6,853 nt of DNA, taken from the NCBI GenBank assembly GCA_031976395.1, contig DALYLJ010000173.1, forward strand, positions 1 through 6,853, written 5' to 3'. Every line of letters starts with the position of its first letter. Positions within the stretch are counted from its first letter, which is position 1. A model generated the notes under the pieces. It had not been told where the DNA came from and searched no databases. It worked only from the letters and a program-made list of their open reading frames with translations. This document shows positions 1 through 5,976 of the stretch, one piece after another. The translations under genes were made by a program, and so were the position numbers. Source of the stretch: UBA11164 sp002420085 (GTDB lineage: Bacteria; Pseudomonadota; Gammaproteobacteria; Xanthomonadales; Xanthomonadaceae).

Positions 1-18
1 GTCGCCTGCAACACCCTT

Positions 19-50
19 CGAGAGCCCGGTTCGCCGGGCTCTCGTTCTTT
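19..50 (+). terminator. Intrinsic (rho-independent) terminator of an upstream gene
   Basis: A perfect 11-bp inverted repeat (19-29 paired with 34-44) encloses a TTCG tetraloop (30-33) and is followed by a T-rich run (45-50, TTCTTT). This is the standard layout of an intrinsic terminator for transcription entering from the left, so the gene it ends lies outside the window. It separates that unit from the SDR-photolyase pair. The stem is self-complementary and could also work on the other strand, but the T-tract is on the + strand side. Confidence 0.88.
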
Positions 51-136
51 ACGGTCTCCACTCCGACCGCCTCGATGTGCTTGCCTCGACGGCGGATTCA
101 CGGCCACTGCACGTCCCGGCGCGTTACCGTGTGGCG
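51..136. other. Short leader region before the SDR gene; no clear promoter
   Basis: These 86 bases lie between the terminator and the preferred SDR start. An in-frame GTG at 77 would add 20 residues to the SDR, but those residues precede the first beta strand of the fold and have no Shine-Dalgarno sequence. No convincing -35/-10 pair is visible, yet a promoter for the SDR-photolyase unit is expected here because the terminator stops read-through. Confidence 0.5.
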
Positions 137-877
137 ATGAAAACCTGCCTGCTCACCGGCGCGTCCGGTGCCGTCGCCCGCGCACTCGGGCACCGTCTGC
201 GCCGCTCAGGCCATCGGCTTGCCCTGGTCACCCGTCATCCGGAGTCGCTCACCGTCGAACCGGGTGATTGCATCATCGCCGCCGATGTCGCGACCGAATC
301 CGGTGCCGAGTCGGCCCTGATCCAGGCTGAAGCCGCCTTCGGTGGACCCCCGGATGCCGTGGTCAACTGCGCCGGCGCCATCCTGATCGCCCCGATCGCA
401 CGCACCACCGAGGCGCAATACCGGGCCTGCCTGAGCGCCAATCTCGACACGGCGTTCTTCATCGCCAAAGCCTATGCCCCCCGACTCCAGAAGGCTGCCC
501 GACCCGGTGCCCTGGTGCTGTTCAGTTCGGTCGCGGCCAGCATCGGGATCGGCAACCATGCTGCGATCGCGGTCGCCAAGGCAGGCGTCGAGGCATTGGT
601 GCGTTCTCTGGCGGCCGACTTCTCGGGCATCGGCCTGCGGGTCAACGGCATTGCGCCCGGCCTGCTACGCGGCCCGGCGACCGAGCGCATGCTGAACAGC
701 GAAGCGGCGGCCCGGGCGATCGCCGGACAGTATCCCCTCGGCCGGATCGGCGAAGCGGACGAAGCGGCGGCCCTGGCCGAATTCCTGATCGCCGACGGCA
801 CCTGGATGACCGGTCGCACGCTCGCCCTTGATGGTGGCTTCGGCGCGGTTCGACCCTACCTCAAGGTCGGTGGATGA
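137..877 (+). CDS. SDR-family oxidoreductase-like protein lacking the catalytic tyrosine
   Basis: A 246-residue classical short-chain dehydrogenase/reductase fold, the usual length for the family. Visible elements are an N-terminal nucleotide-binding turn TGASGAVA (7-14), the NCAG motif (77-80), the helix asparagine N102, the catalytic-serine position S131 in FSSVAA, the lysine K148, the PG turn (174-175) and the C-terminal LDGGF element (231-235). Two things are odd. The YxxxK tyrosine position is isoleucine (I144-A-V-A-K148), and the second and third glycines of the TGxxxGxG turn are alanines (A12, A14). Standard tyrosine-dependent hydride transfer is therefore doubtful, although the cofactor fold looks intact. 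ATG 137 was chosen because the fold begins directly after it; an in-frame GTG at 77 would add 20 unconserved residues. No good ribosome site precedes either start. The stop overlaps the photolyase start as ATGA, implying co-expression. The substrate is unknown; annotating it as FabG would be over-calling. Confidence 0.88.
   Translation: MKTCLLTGASGAVARALGHRLRRSGHRLALVTRHPESLTVEPGDCIIAADVATESGAESALIQAEAAFGGPPDAVVNCAGAILIAPIARTTEAQYRACLSANLDTAFFIAKAYAPRLQKAARPGALVLFSSVAASIGIGNHAAIAVAKAGVEALVRSLAADFSGIGLRVNGIAPGLLRGPATERMLNSEAAARAIAGQYPLGRIGEADEAAALAEFLIADGTWMTGRTLALDGGFGAVRPYLKVGG
863..866 (+). promoter_or_regulatory. Shine-Dalgarno for the photolyase, inside the SDR gene
   Basis: AAGG lies 7 bases before the photolyase ATG at 874, within the last SDR codons. 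With the ATGA overlap it supports translational coupling and fixes the photolyase start. Confidence 0.55.
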
Positions 878-2301
878 ACCTCGCCCTGGTCTGGTTCCGA
901 CGCGACCTGCGGCTGTCGGACAACCCGGCATTGACCGCCGCCCTGGCCCAGGGCTTCCGACCGGTTCCGGTCTACATCCATGCCCCGGTCGATGAGGGTG
1001 ACTGGCCGGCTGGTGCGGCCTCGCGCGTCTGGCTGGCGGGGTCGTTGACCGCACTGGCGGCTGATCTCGATGCGCGGGGCAGCGGCCTGGTGCTGCGCCA
1101 GGGCGACACGCTGACCGAACTGCTGAATCTGATCGATGCCACCGGCGCACGGGCGCTGTTCTGGAATCGTCGCTACGAGCCGGCAGTGGCGCGAGCGGAT
1201 GCCCGGATCGAAGCCGCCTTGCGCGCACGTGGCCTGCATGTCGAACCGCACAACGCGGCCCTGCTGGCCGAGCCTTGGACGGTCGCCACCGGGGCGGGCG
1301 GGCCGTATCGAGTGTTCACCCCGTTCTGGCGGGCCATGCGCCAGCGTCTGGCCGACCTGGCCGCACCGTTGCCAGCACCGACCCGGCTGCCAGCCTTGCC
1401 GGACACGGTGGACGTCCAGCCCCTGGCCGCCCTTGGGCTCGAACCGCCGCCCCACGAGCCGCGCTGGCACGCGGGGTTCCGACATTTCTGGACCCCCGGC
1501 GAGGATTCAGCCTGGGCACGATTCCAGGTGTTCCTTGAGCATGGCCTGGACGGTTATGCCGAGTCCCGTGATTTTCCCGATCGCGACAGCAGTTCGCGGC
1601 TGTCGCCGCACCTGCATTTCGGCGAGATCTCAGTCCGGCGCATGGTTGCCGCCGTACTCGCCCGCGACAGCGTGATGGCCGGGCAGGGCAGTGAGCGGTT
1701 TCTGGCCGAACTCGGCTGGCGGGAGTTTTCCTATCACCTGCTGCACCATTTTCCGGACACCCCGGAAACCAACCTCAACCCCCGCTTCGATGGCTTCCCC
1801 TGGGCCGAGCCGGAGCCCGCGCGACTGCGCGCCTGGCAGACCGGCCGCACCGGCGTGCCGATCGTCGATGCCGGCATGCGACAACTGTGGGCCAGCGGCT
1901 GGATGCACAATCGGGTGCGGATGATCGTCGCCAGCTTCCTCTGCAAGAACCTGCGCTACCACTGGCTGCATGGCGCGCGCTGGTTCTGGGACACCCTGGT
2001 CGATGCCGACCTGGCCAACAACACCCAGGGCTGGCAATGGAGTGCCGGCACCGGCGCCGATGCCGCGCCGTATTTCCGGGTGTTCAATCCGGCCCTGCAA
2101 GCGGCGCGCTTCGACCCCGATGGGGCCTACATCCGGCGCTGGCTGCCGGAACTGGCATCGGTGCCGACGCGCCATCTGGCCGAGCCCTGGCAGCGTCCCG
2201 ATCTGCTGGCCCGTCACGCGCCCGACTACCCGCAGCAGCCGATCGTCGATCTCAAGGCCAGTCGCGACGCGGCCCTGGCCGCCTACGCCGGGTGTCGCTG
2301 A
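874..2301 (+). CDS. phrB: Deoxyribodipyrimidine photolyase (class I-type, FAD-dependent)
   Basis: A 475-residue cytosolic DNA-repair enzyme that uses blue light and reduced FAD to split cyclobutane pyrimidine dimers. The N-terminal alpha/beta antenna domain opens with VWFRRDLRLSDNPAL (6-20) and runs to about residue 130. The C-terminal helical FAD domain covers about 210-470. Compared with remembered E. coli PhrB, the key residues sit at a near-constant offset: E279 and W282 in ELGWREF (substrate contact, E. coli E274/W277), the electron-transfer tryptophans W310, W364 and W387 (E. coli W306/W359/W382), W389 (W384), and N383 in ANNTQGWQW, the asparagine facing flavin N5 (N378). GWMHNR (342-347) and the FRVFNP segment (401-406) are also present. 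The E. coli methenyltetrahydrofolate contacts Asn108-Glu109 align with A104-V105, so the antenna chromophore cannot be predicted. The start overlaps the SDR stop. A cryptochrome-like or other photolyase subclass is possible but less likely given the complete CPD-repair residues. Confidence 0.96.
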   Translation: MNLALVWFRRDLRLSDNPALTAALAQGFRPVPVYIHAPVDEGDWPAGAASRVWLAGSLTALAADLDARGSGLVLRQGDTLTELLNLIDATGARALFWNRRYEPAVARADARIEAALRARGLHVEPHNAALLAEPWTVATGAGGPYRVFTPFWRAMRQRLADLAAPLPAPTRLPALPDTVDVQPLAALGLEPPPHEPRWHAGFRHFWTPGEDSAWARFQVFLEHGLDGYAESRDFPDRDSSSRLSPHLHFGEISVRRMVAAVLARDSVMAGQGSERFLAELGWREFSYHLLHHFPDTPETNLNPRFDGFPWAEPEPARLRAWQTGRTGVPIVDAGMRQLWASGWMHNRVRMIVASFLCKNLRYHWLHGARWFWDTLVDADLANNTQGWQWSAGTGADAAPYFRVFNPALQAARFDPDGAYIRRWLPELASVPTRHLAEPWQRPDLLARHAPDYPQQPIVDLKASRDAALAAYAGCR

Positions 2302-2449
2302 TCCGGTTGCTCGAACCTCGTGGGTCTGGCCGGTCGAGTCCGGCGCTCGGGCTCGGGCTGACCGAACCGATCTGCCGGTGCAGTCGATCGATCGCCATGC
2401 CCGGCCGTTGCGCCGGTCGGTTCGACCGTGCTTCACTGGCGGCGCAACC
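2302..2449. other. Intergenic gap between photolyase and WS/DGAT genes
   Basis: GC-rich and non-coding as far as can be seen. It contains a perfect 6-bp inverted repeat (2414-2419 with 2423-2428, loop GTT) that has no T-tract and so is not a convincing terminator, and a tandem CTCGGG duplication near 2346-2357. No clear -35/-10 pair is visible. One reading frame stays open through the gap and continues into the WS/DGAT gene, but its translation here is low-complexity, Arg/Ser-rich and unlike any known domain. Confidence 0.5.
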
Positions 2450-2453
2450 GGAG
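2450..2453 (+). promoter_or_regulatory. Shine-Dalgarno for the upstream WS/DGAT start
   Basis: GGAG sits 6 bases before ATG 2460, a near-ideal distance. A competing AAGGAG at 2493-2498 is only 3 bases before the in-frame ATG 2502, which is tight for initiation, so the upstream start is preferred on ribosome-site grounds. Confidence 0.6.
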
Positions 2454-2459
2454 AGCACC

Positions 2460-3965
2460 ATGGCCGAATCAGATACCGTTCCGACGCCACGCAAGGAGCC
2501 CATGTCGCGGGTCGATACCGCCTGGCTGCGCATGGAGCGCCCGACCAACCTGATGATGATCACCGGCGTCATGATGTTCGCCGAGCCGATGACCCTGGCA
2601 CGCCTGAAGAAGGTCATCCGGCAGCGCTTTCTCGCCTACCGACGGTTTCGCCAGAAGGCGGTGGACGGACCGGCCGGCGCCATCTGGCAGGACGACGAGA
2701 ATTTCGACCTCGACTGGCATGTTCGGCTCAGTGCCTTGCCTGGTCGCGGCGGCAAGCGGGAACTGGAGCGCTTCGTCAGCAATCTGGCTTCGACCCCGCT
2801 CGATCAGACCAAGCCGCTGTGGCAGTTCCATCTGATCGAGTCCTACCACGGCGGCAGCGCCCTGGTCACCCGCATCCATCACTGCTATGCCGACGGCATC
2901 GCCCTGGTGCAGGTCATGCTGTCGATGACCGACACCGAGCGTGCCGCCAAGAAGGGCAGTGACCTGCGTCGGGCCTGGCTCAAGAAGGACGGTGAGCGGG
3001 TCGAGCGACGCTTCGCCGGCTTCGATCGGGCCATGAAACTGGGCGGCAAGGTGCTCGACCAGAGCATGAAGATGTACCGCGATCCATCCCTGGCCGGCGT
3101 GCTCGCGAAGGAGGGGGGTGAGATCGCCAAGGAACTCGCCATCGCCCTGAGCCTGCCCGACGATCCCAAGACCATCCTGCGTGGCCGGCTCGGCGTCAGC
3201 AAGCGGGTCGCCTGGGCCGAGCCACTCGACCTGGAGGACGTGAAAGCAGTCGGGCGGGCGTTCGGCTGTACGGTCAACGATGTCCTGCTGGCGACCGCCG
3301 CCGGTGCCCTGCGTGGCTACATGATCGAACGCGGCGAGCAGGTCGATGGCCTGAGCGTGCGGGCCACGGTTCCGGTCAACCTTCGCCCGCTTGAACATGC
3401 CCGCAAGCTGGGCAACCACTTCGGGCTGGTGTTCCTGGAACTGCCGGTCGGCGAGGACAGCCCGATCGCCCGCCTGTTGCGGGTCGCCGAGAACATGCGC
3501 GAGTTGAAGCGCTCACGCCAGGCGGTGATGGCCTACGGCCTGCTGGCGGCGATGGGCCTGGCGCCACCGGCCCTGCAACAGACCGCGCTCGAACTGTTCA
3601 GTCGCAAGGCCAGCACGGTCGCCACCAATGTTCCCGGCCCGCAGCAGCCGCTCTACCTGGGCGGCAGCGAAATCTCGGAAATGATGTTCTGGGTGCCGCA
3701 GACCGGCTCGATCGGGCTCGGCATCTCGATCCTCAGCTACAACGGCCGCGTCCACTTCGGCCTGATCGGCGATGCCCGCCTGGTTCCCGACCCGGATGCC
3801 GTCATCCGGCGGTTCGGCGTCGAGTTCGAGAAACTGCTGTACCTGGCCCTGATGTCCGACTGGGGACCGGCTCCGGAGTCCGAGCAGTCAGGTGGCAACC
3901 GCACGCCGGCCCAGCGTCGGTCGCGTGGGTCGGCAAATCGCGTCGGGACTGTCATCGATTCGTAA
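2460..3965 (+). CDS. Wax ester synthase / diacylglycerol O-acyltransferase (WS/DGAT) family protein
   Basis: A 501-residue acyl-CoA-dependent O-acyltransferase of the bacterial WS/DGAT family, whose members esterify long-chain alcohols or diacylglycerol to make wax esters or triacylglycerol, usually at the membrane or lipid-droplet surface. The N-terminal half carries PLW (119-121) and the catalytic HHCYADG (140-146, an intact HHxxxDG with H141 as the expected base). The middle contains VNDVLLA (272-278, the conserved ND pair) and TVPVNLRP (303-310). The C-terminal domain has NVPGP (390-394) and the downstream GLGISILSYNGRVHFG block (419-434). A polar Arg/Ser-rich tail follows about residue 470. 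ATG 2460 has the better ribosome site; ATG 2502 (487 residues) begins where family alignments usually begin, so residues 1-14 are uncertain. Acceptor specificity cannot be read from sequence. Whether it acts with the FAAL-reductase pair downstream is unproven, since a 244-bp gap with its own promoter-like sequence lies between them. Confidence 0.93.
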   Translation: MAESDTVPTPRKEPMSRVDTAWLRMERPTNLMMITGVMMFAEPMTLARLKKVIRQRFLAYRRFRQKAVDGPAGAIWQDDENFDLDWHVRLSALPGRGGKRELERFVSNLASTPLDQTKPLWQFHLIESYHGGSALVTRIHHCYADGIALVQVMLSMTDTERAAKKGSDLRRAWLKKDGERVERRFAGFDRAMKLGGKVLDQSMKMYRDPSLAGVLAKEGGEIAKELAIALSLPDDPKTILRGRLGVSKRVAWAEPLDLEDVKAVGRAFGCTVNDVLLATAAGALRGYMIERGEQVDGLSVRATVPVNLRPLEHARKLGNHFGLVFLELPVGEDSPIARLLRVAENMRELKRSRQAVMAYGLLAAMGLAPPALQQTALELFSRKASTVATNVPGPQQPLYLGGSEISEMMFWVPQTGSIGLGISILSYNGRVHFGLIGDARLVPDPDAVIRRFGVEFEKLLYLALMSDWGPAPESEQSGGNRTPAQRRSRGSANRVGTVIDS

Positions 3966-4098
3966 GGTTTCCCGGCTCGAAATCTGCAATTCTCCCGCCC
4001 GGCCGCGCTGGAGCGCGACCGTTGGCGTGGCAGCGATCGTCCCGAACTCGGGAACCCGCACCGTCCGCCCGGTCGAACTGACCCGACGTGGCGTCGCT

Positions 4099-4123
4099 AG
4101 CGGACTGACTGCGCTGATTTTTT
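4099..4123 (+). terminator. Weak terminator-like hairpin after the WS/DGAT gene
   Basis: AGCG (4099-4102) pairs with CGCT (4112-4115) across a 9-base loop, and a run of six T follows (4118-4123) after GA. The stem is only 4 bp plus one possible G-U pair, so it is weak. A second small perfect hairpin (4084-4088 with 4092-4096, loop TGG) lies just upstream. Position and T-run fit the end of the WS/DGAT transcript, but termination may be partial or absent. Confidence 0.3.
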
Positions 4124-4154
4124 GTAATGCAGCCACGACGCTCAGGTATATGAT
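4122..4154 (+). promoter_or_regulatory. Candidate promoter for the FAAL-reductase unit
   Basis: In an otherwise GC-rich window this stretch is distinctly AT-richer. TATGAT (4149-4154) matches the sigma-70 -10 consensus at 5 of 6 positions. TTGTAA (4122-4127) matches the -35 at 4 of 6, but the spacing is 21 bases (19 if TATATG at 4147 is used), longer than ideal. A start of transcription near 4161 would leave a leader of about 50 bases before GTG 4210. Confidence 0.35.
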
Positions 4155-4199
4155 GTTTCGATGAATGCGGCGGCCCGTCCCGGCCCCGCGTGGCGATTT

Positions 4200-4203
4200 G
4201 GAG
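4200..4203 (+). promoter_or_regulatory. Shine-Dalgarno deciding the GTG start of the FAAL gene
   Basis: GGAG is followed by a 6-base spacer and GTG at 4210. The in-frame ATG at 4165, which would add 15 residues, has no ribosome site and would lie only a few bases after the predicted transcription start. Confidence 0.65.
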
Positions 4204-4209
4204 TTAGCA

Positions 4210-5976
4210 GTGATCGACCCGACGACGAGCCTGGAAGCAAGTCCTACCGAGTCCGGCCTGGCCGCGCCCGAACATGTTTTCGCCAGCCTGGCTGAAGCCC
4301 TCGACTACGCCGCACACGGCGCTACCGGCTGTAATTTCTATGGCGAGCGCGGACAACTTGCGCATGCCGTGTCTTATCGGCAATTGCGCGATGAGGCCAT
4401 GATCCTGGCCCGGCGCCTGCGCAGCCTCGGCTGCCCACGCGGCAGCCGGCTGGCGATCGTCGCCGAGACCGACCCGCTGTTCCATCGGTTCTTCTTTGCC
4501 TGTCAGTACGCGGGCTATGTCCCGGTCGCCCTGCCGTCGAGCGTCCAGATCGGCGCCCGCGCGGCCTATGTCAGCCAGTTGCGGCGCATGCTGGAGACCT
4601 GCGGCGCCGCCATGGCGGTGGCACCGTCCAGCCATATCGGATTCCTTAAGGATGCCGCCCACGGCGTGGCACTGGCCAAGGTCGGTACCCCGGACGATTT
4701 CGACGCCCTGGATGCGCTCCCCGTCGAACTTCAGCCGATGACCGGCGATGAGCTTGCCTATCTCCAGTACACCTCGGGCAGTACCCGTTTCCCGCGTGGC
4801 GTCGAGATCACCCAGAAGGTCGCCATGGCCAATCTGGTCGAGATCGCCAAGGTCGGCCTGCGCATTCGCCCGAGCGATCGCATCTGCGCCTGGCTGCCGT
4901 TCTATCACGACATGGGCCTGGTCGGCACGGTGCTGATGCCGGTTGCCAGCCAGATGTCGGCCGACTACCTGAGCCCGCGAACCTTCGCCATGCGTCCACG
5001 GCTGTGGCTGAAGGTGCTGTCCGAGAATGGCGGCACGATCTCCTCGGCACCCCCGTTCGGCTATGCCCTGTGCGCCAAGCGCCTGCGCTGGACCGACTGC
5101 GAGCGCTACGACCTCAGCCGTTGGCGGGTTGCCTGCGTCGGCGCCGAGCGCATCCACCCGGAACCGCTGGAGCGCTTCGCCGCCCTGTTGCAGCCGGCCG
5201 GCTTCAACCCGCGTGCCTTCGTCGCCTGCTACGGCATGGCCGAATGCACCCTGGCGGTCAGTTTTGCCCCGCTCGACACCGGCGTCGAACTCGATGTGGT
5301 CGACAAGGCCGCCATGACCGAGCAGGGCAGGGCAGAGCCCCTGCCGCCGGAACTGCGCGACAGCAACGACAGCCTCACCTTCGTCGATTGCGGCATCCCG
5401 ATGCCGAGCTTCTCCGTCTCGATCCGCGACGATCAGGGCCGCGAACTGCCCGAGCGGCGCTATGGCCATGTCTGGGTCAAGGGGCCGAGCGTGATGACCG
5501 GCTACTTCCAGGATCCGGAAGCCAGCCGTGAAGTGCTCACCGGCGACGGTTGGCTCAACACTGGCGACATCGGCTACCTGATGGGTGGACGCCTGGTGAT
5601 CACCGCCCGCCACAAGGACGTCATCATCGTCAAGGGCCGCAACATCTGGCCGCAGGATCTCGAACACCTGGCCGAACAGGTTCCCGGCGTTCGCTACGGC
5701 CATGTCTCGGCGTTCTGCGCACCGGGCGATGACGGCACCGATGTCGCCGTGCTGGTCGCCGAATCGCACGAGGGCAATCCCGCTGCCCGGCAACGGTTGA
5801 TCGCCGAGATCAAGTCCCACGTCCAGGTCAACTTCGGCATCAACTGCCATGTCGATCTGGTGCCGAGCGGCACCCTGCCGCGCACCTCCTCGGGCAAGCT
5901 GTCACGCTCGCAGACCAAGCGCGACTTCCTCGGCCGGCTGCTGCACGAACACGACGCAGCGGCCGTGAATGGCTGA
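4210..5976 (+). CDS. Fatty acyl-AMP ligase (FAAL-like, ANL superfamily)
   Basis: A 588-residue adenylate-forming enzyme (603 if ATG 4165 is used). It is expected to activate a fatty acid with ATP as acyl-AMP and pass it to an acyl carrier protein. Motifs in order: the P-loop YTSGSTRFPRGV (187-198), LPFYHDMGLVG (229-239), the adenine-binding YGMAECTLAV (341-350), the ribose-binding WLNTGD (448-453), the hinge region with KGRNIWPQDLE (475-485), and the catalytic lysine K563 in LPRTSSGKLS (556-565). The P-loop has Arg in place of the Gly and Lys of the usual STGxPKG; STRxPxG, together with the YGMAE and FYHDMGL forms, is typical of FAALs rather than CoA ligases. The segment of about 355-392 is where FAALs carry their family-specific insertion. 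GTG 4210 was chosen for its ribosome site. The last 8 bases overlap the reductase gene, so the two are probably co-translated. The partner ACP is not in the window. A conventional acyl-CoA synthetase is the main alternative. Confidence 0.92.
   Translation: MIDPTTSLEASPTESGLAAPEHVFASLAEALDYAAHGATGCNFYGERGQLAHAVSYRQLRDEAMILARRLRSLGCPRGSRLAIVAETDPLFHRFFFACQYAGYVPVALPSSVQIGARAAYVSQLRRMLETCGAAMAVAPSSHIGFLKDAAHGVALAKVGTPDDFDALDALPVELQPMTGDELAYLQYTSGSTRFPRGVEITQKVAMANLVEIAKVGLRIRPSDRICAWLPFYHDMGLVGTVLMPVASQMSADYLSPRTFAMRPRLWLKVLSENGGTISSAPPFGYALCAKRLRWTDCERYDLSRWRVACVGAERIHPEPLERFAALLQPAGFNPRAFVACYGMAECTLAVSFAPLDTGVELDVVDKAAMTEQGRAEPLPPELRDSNDSLTFVDCGIPMPSFSVSIRDDQGRELPERRYGHVWVKGPSVMTGYFQDPEASREVLTGDGWLNTGDIGYLMGGRLVITARHKDVIIVKGRNIWPQDLEHLAEQVPGVRYGHVSAFCAPGDDGTDVAVLVAESHEGNPAARQRLIAEIKSHVQVNFGINCHVDLVPSGTLPRTSSGKLSRSQTKRDFLGRLLHEHDAAAVNG

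Noticed and set aside
2414..2428. 6-bp hairpin after the photolyase as a terminator or operator
   Set aside because: No T-tract follows it and short palindromes are frequent in GC-rich sequence.
1887..2459. In-frame extension of the WS/DGAT frame upstream into the photolyase gene
   Set aside because: The extension overlaps the conserved C-terminal FAD domain of the photolyase in another frame, has no WS/DGAT homology, and a good ribosome site exists at 2450.
1630..2490. 286-codon - strand frame over the photolyase end and the following gap
   Set aside because: Antisense shadow with Arg/Gly/Pro-rich low-complexity translation.
2469..3419. 316-codon - strand frame over the WS/DGAT gene
   Set aside because: Antisense shadow of a motif-complete + strand gene, with no domain signature of its own.
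3850..3965. Possible frameshift at the WS/DGAT C-terminus, suggested by the unusual Arg/Ser-rich tail
   Set aside because: The conserved C-terminal domain is complete before the tail, and no alternative frame continues family sequence.
3892..4164. 90-codon + strand frame spanning the WS/DGAT tail and the following gap, ending ATGA just before ATG 4165
   Set aside because: No domain, no ribosome site, overlap with the WS/DGAT coding end, and it covers the terminator- and promoter-like sequence. Its junction with ATG 4165 is probably chance.
4204..5850. 548-codon open frame on the - strand across the FAAL gene
   Set aside because: It mirrors the FAAL codons and arises from GC-rich third positions. 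Its translation shows no recognisable domain, while the + strand frame has every ANL motif.
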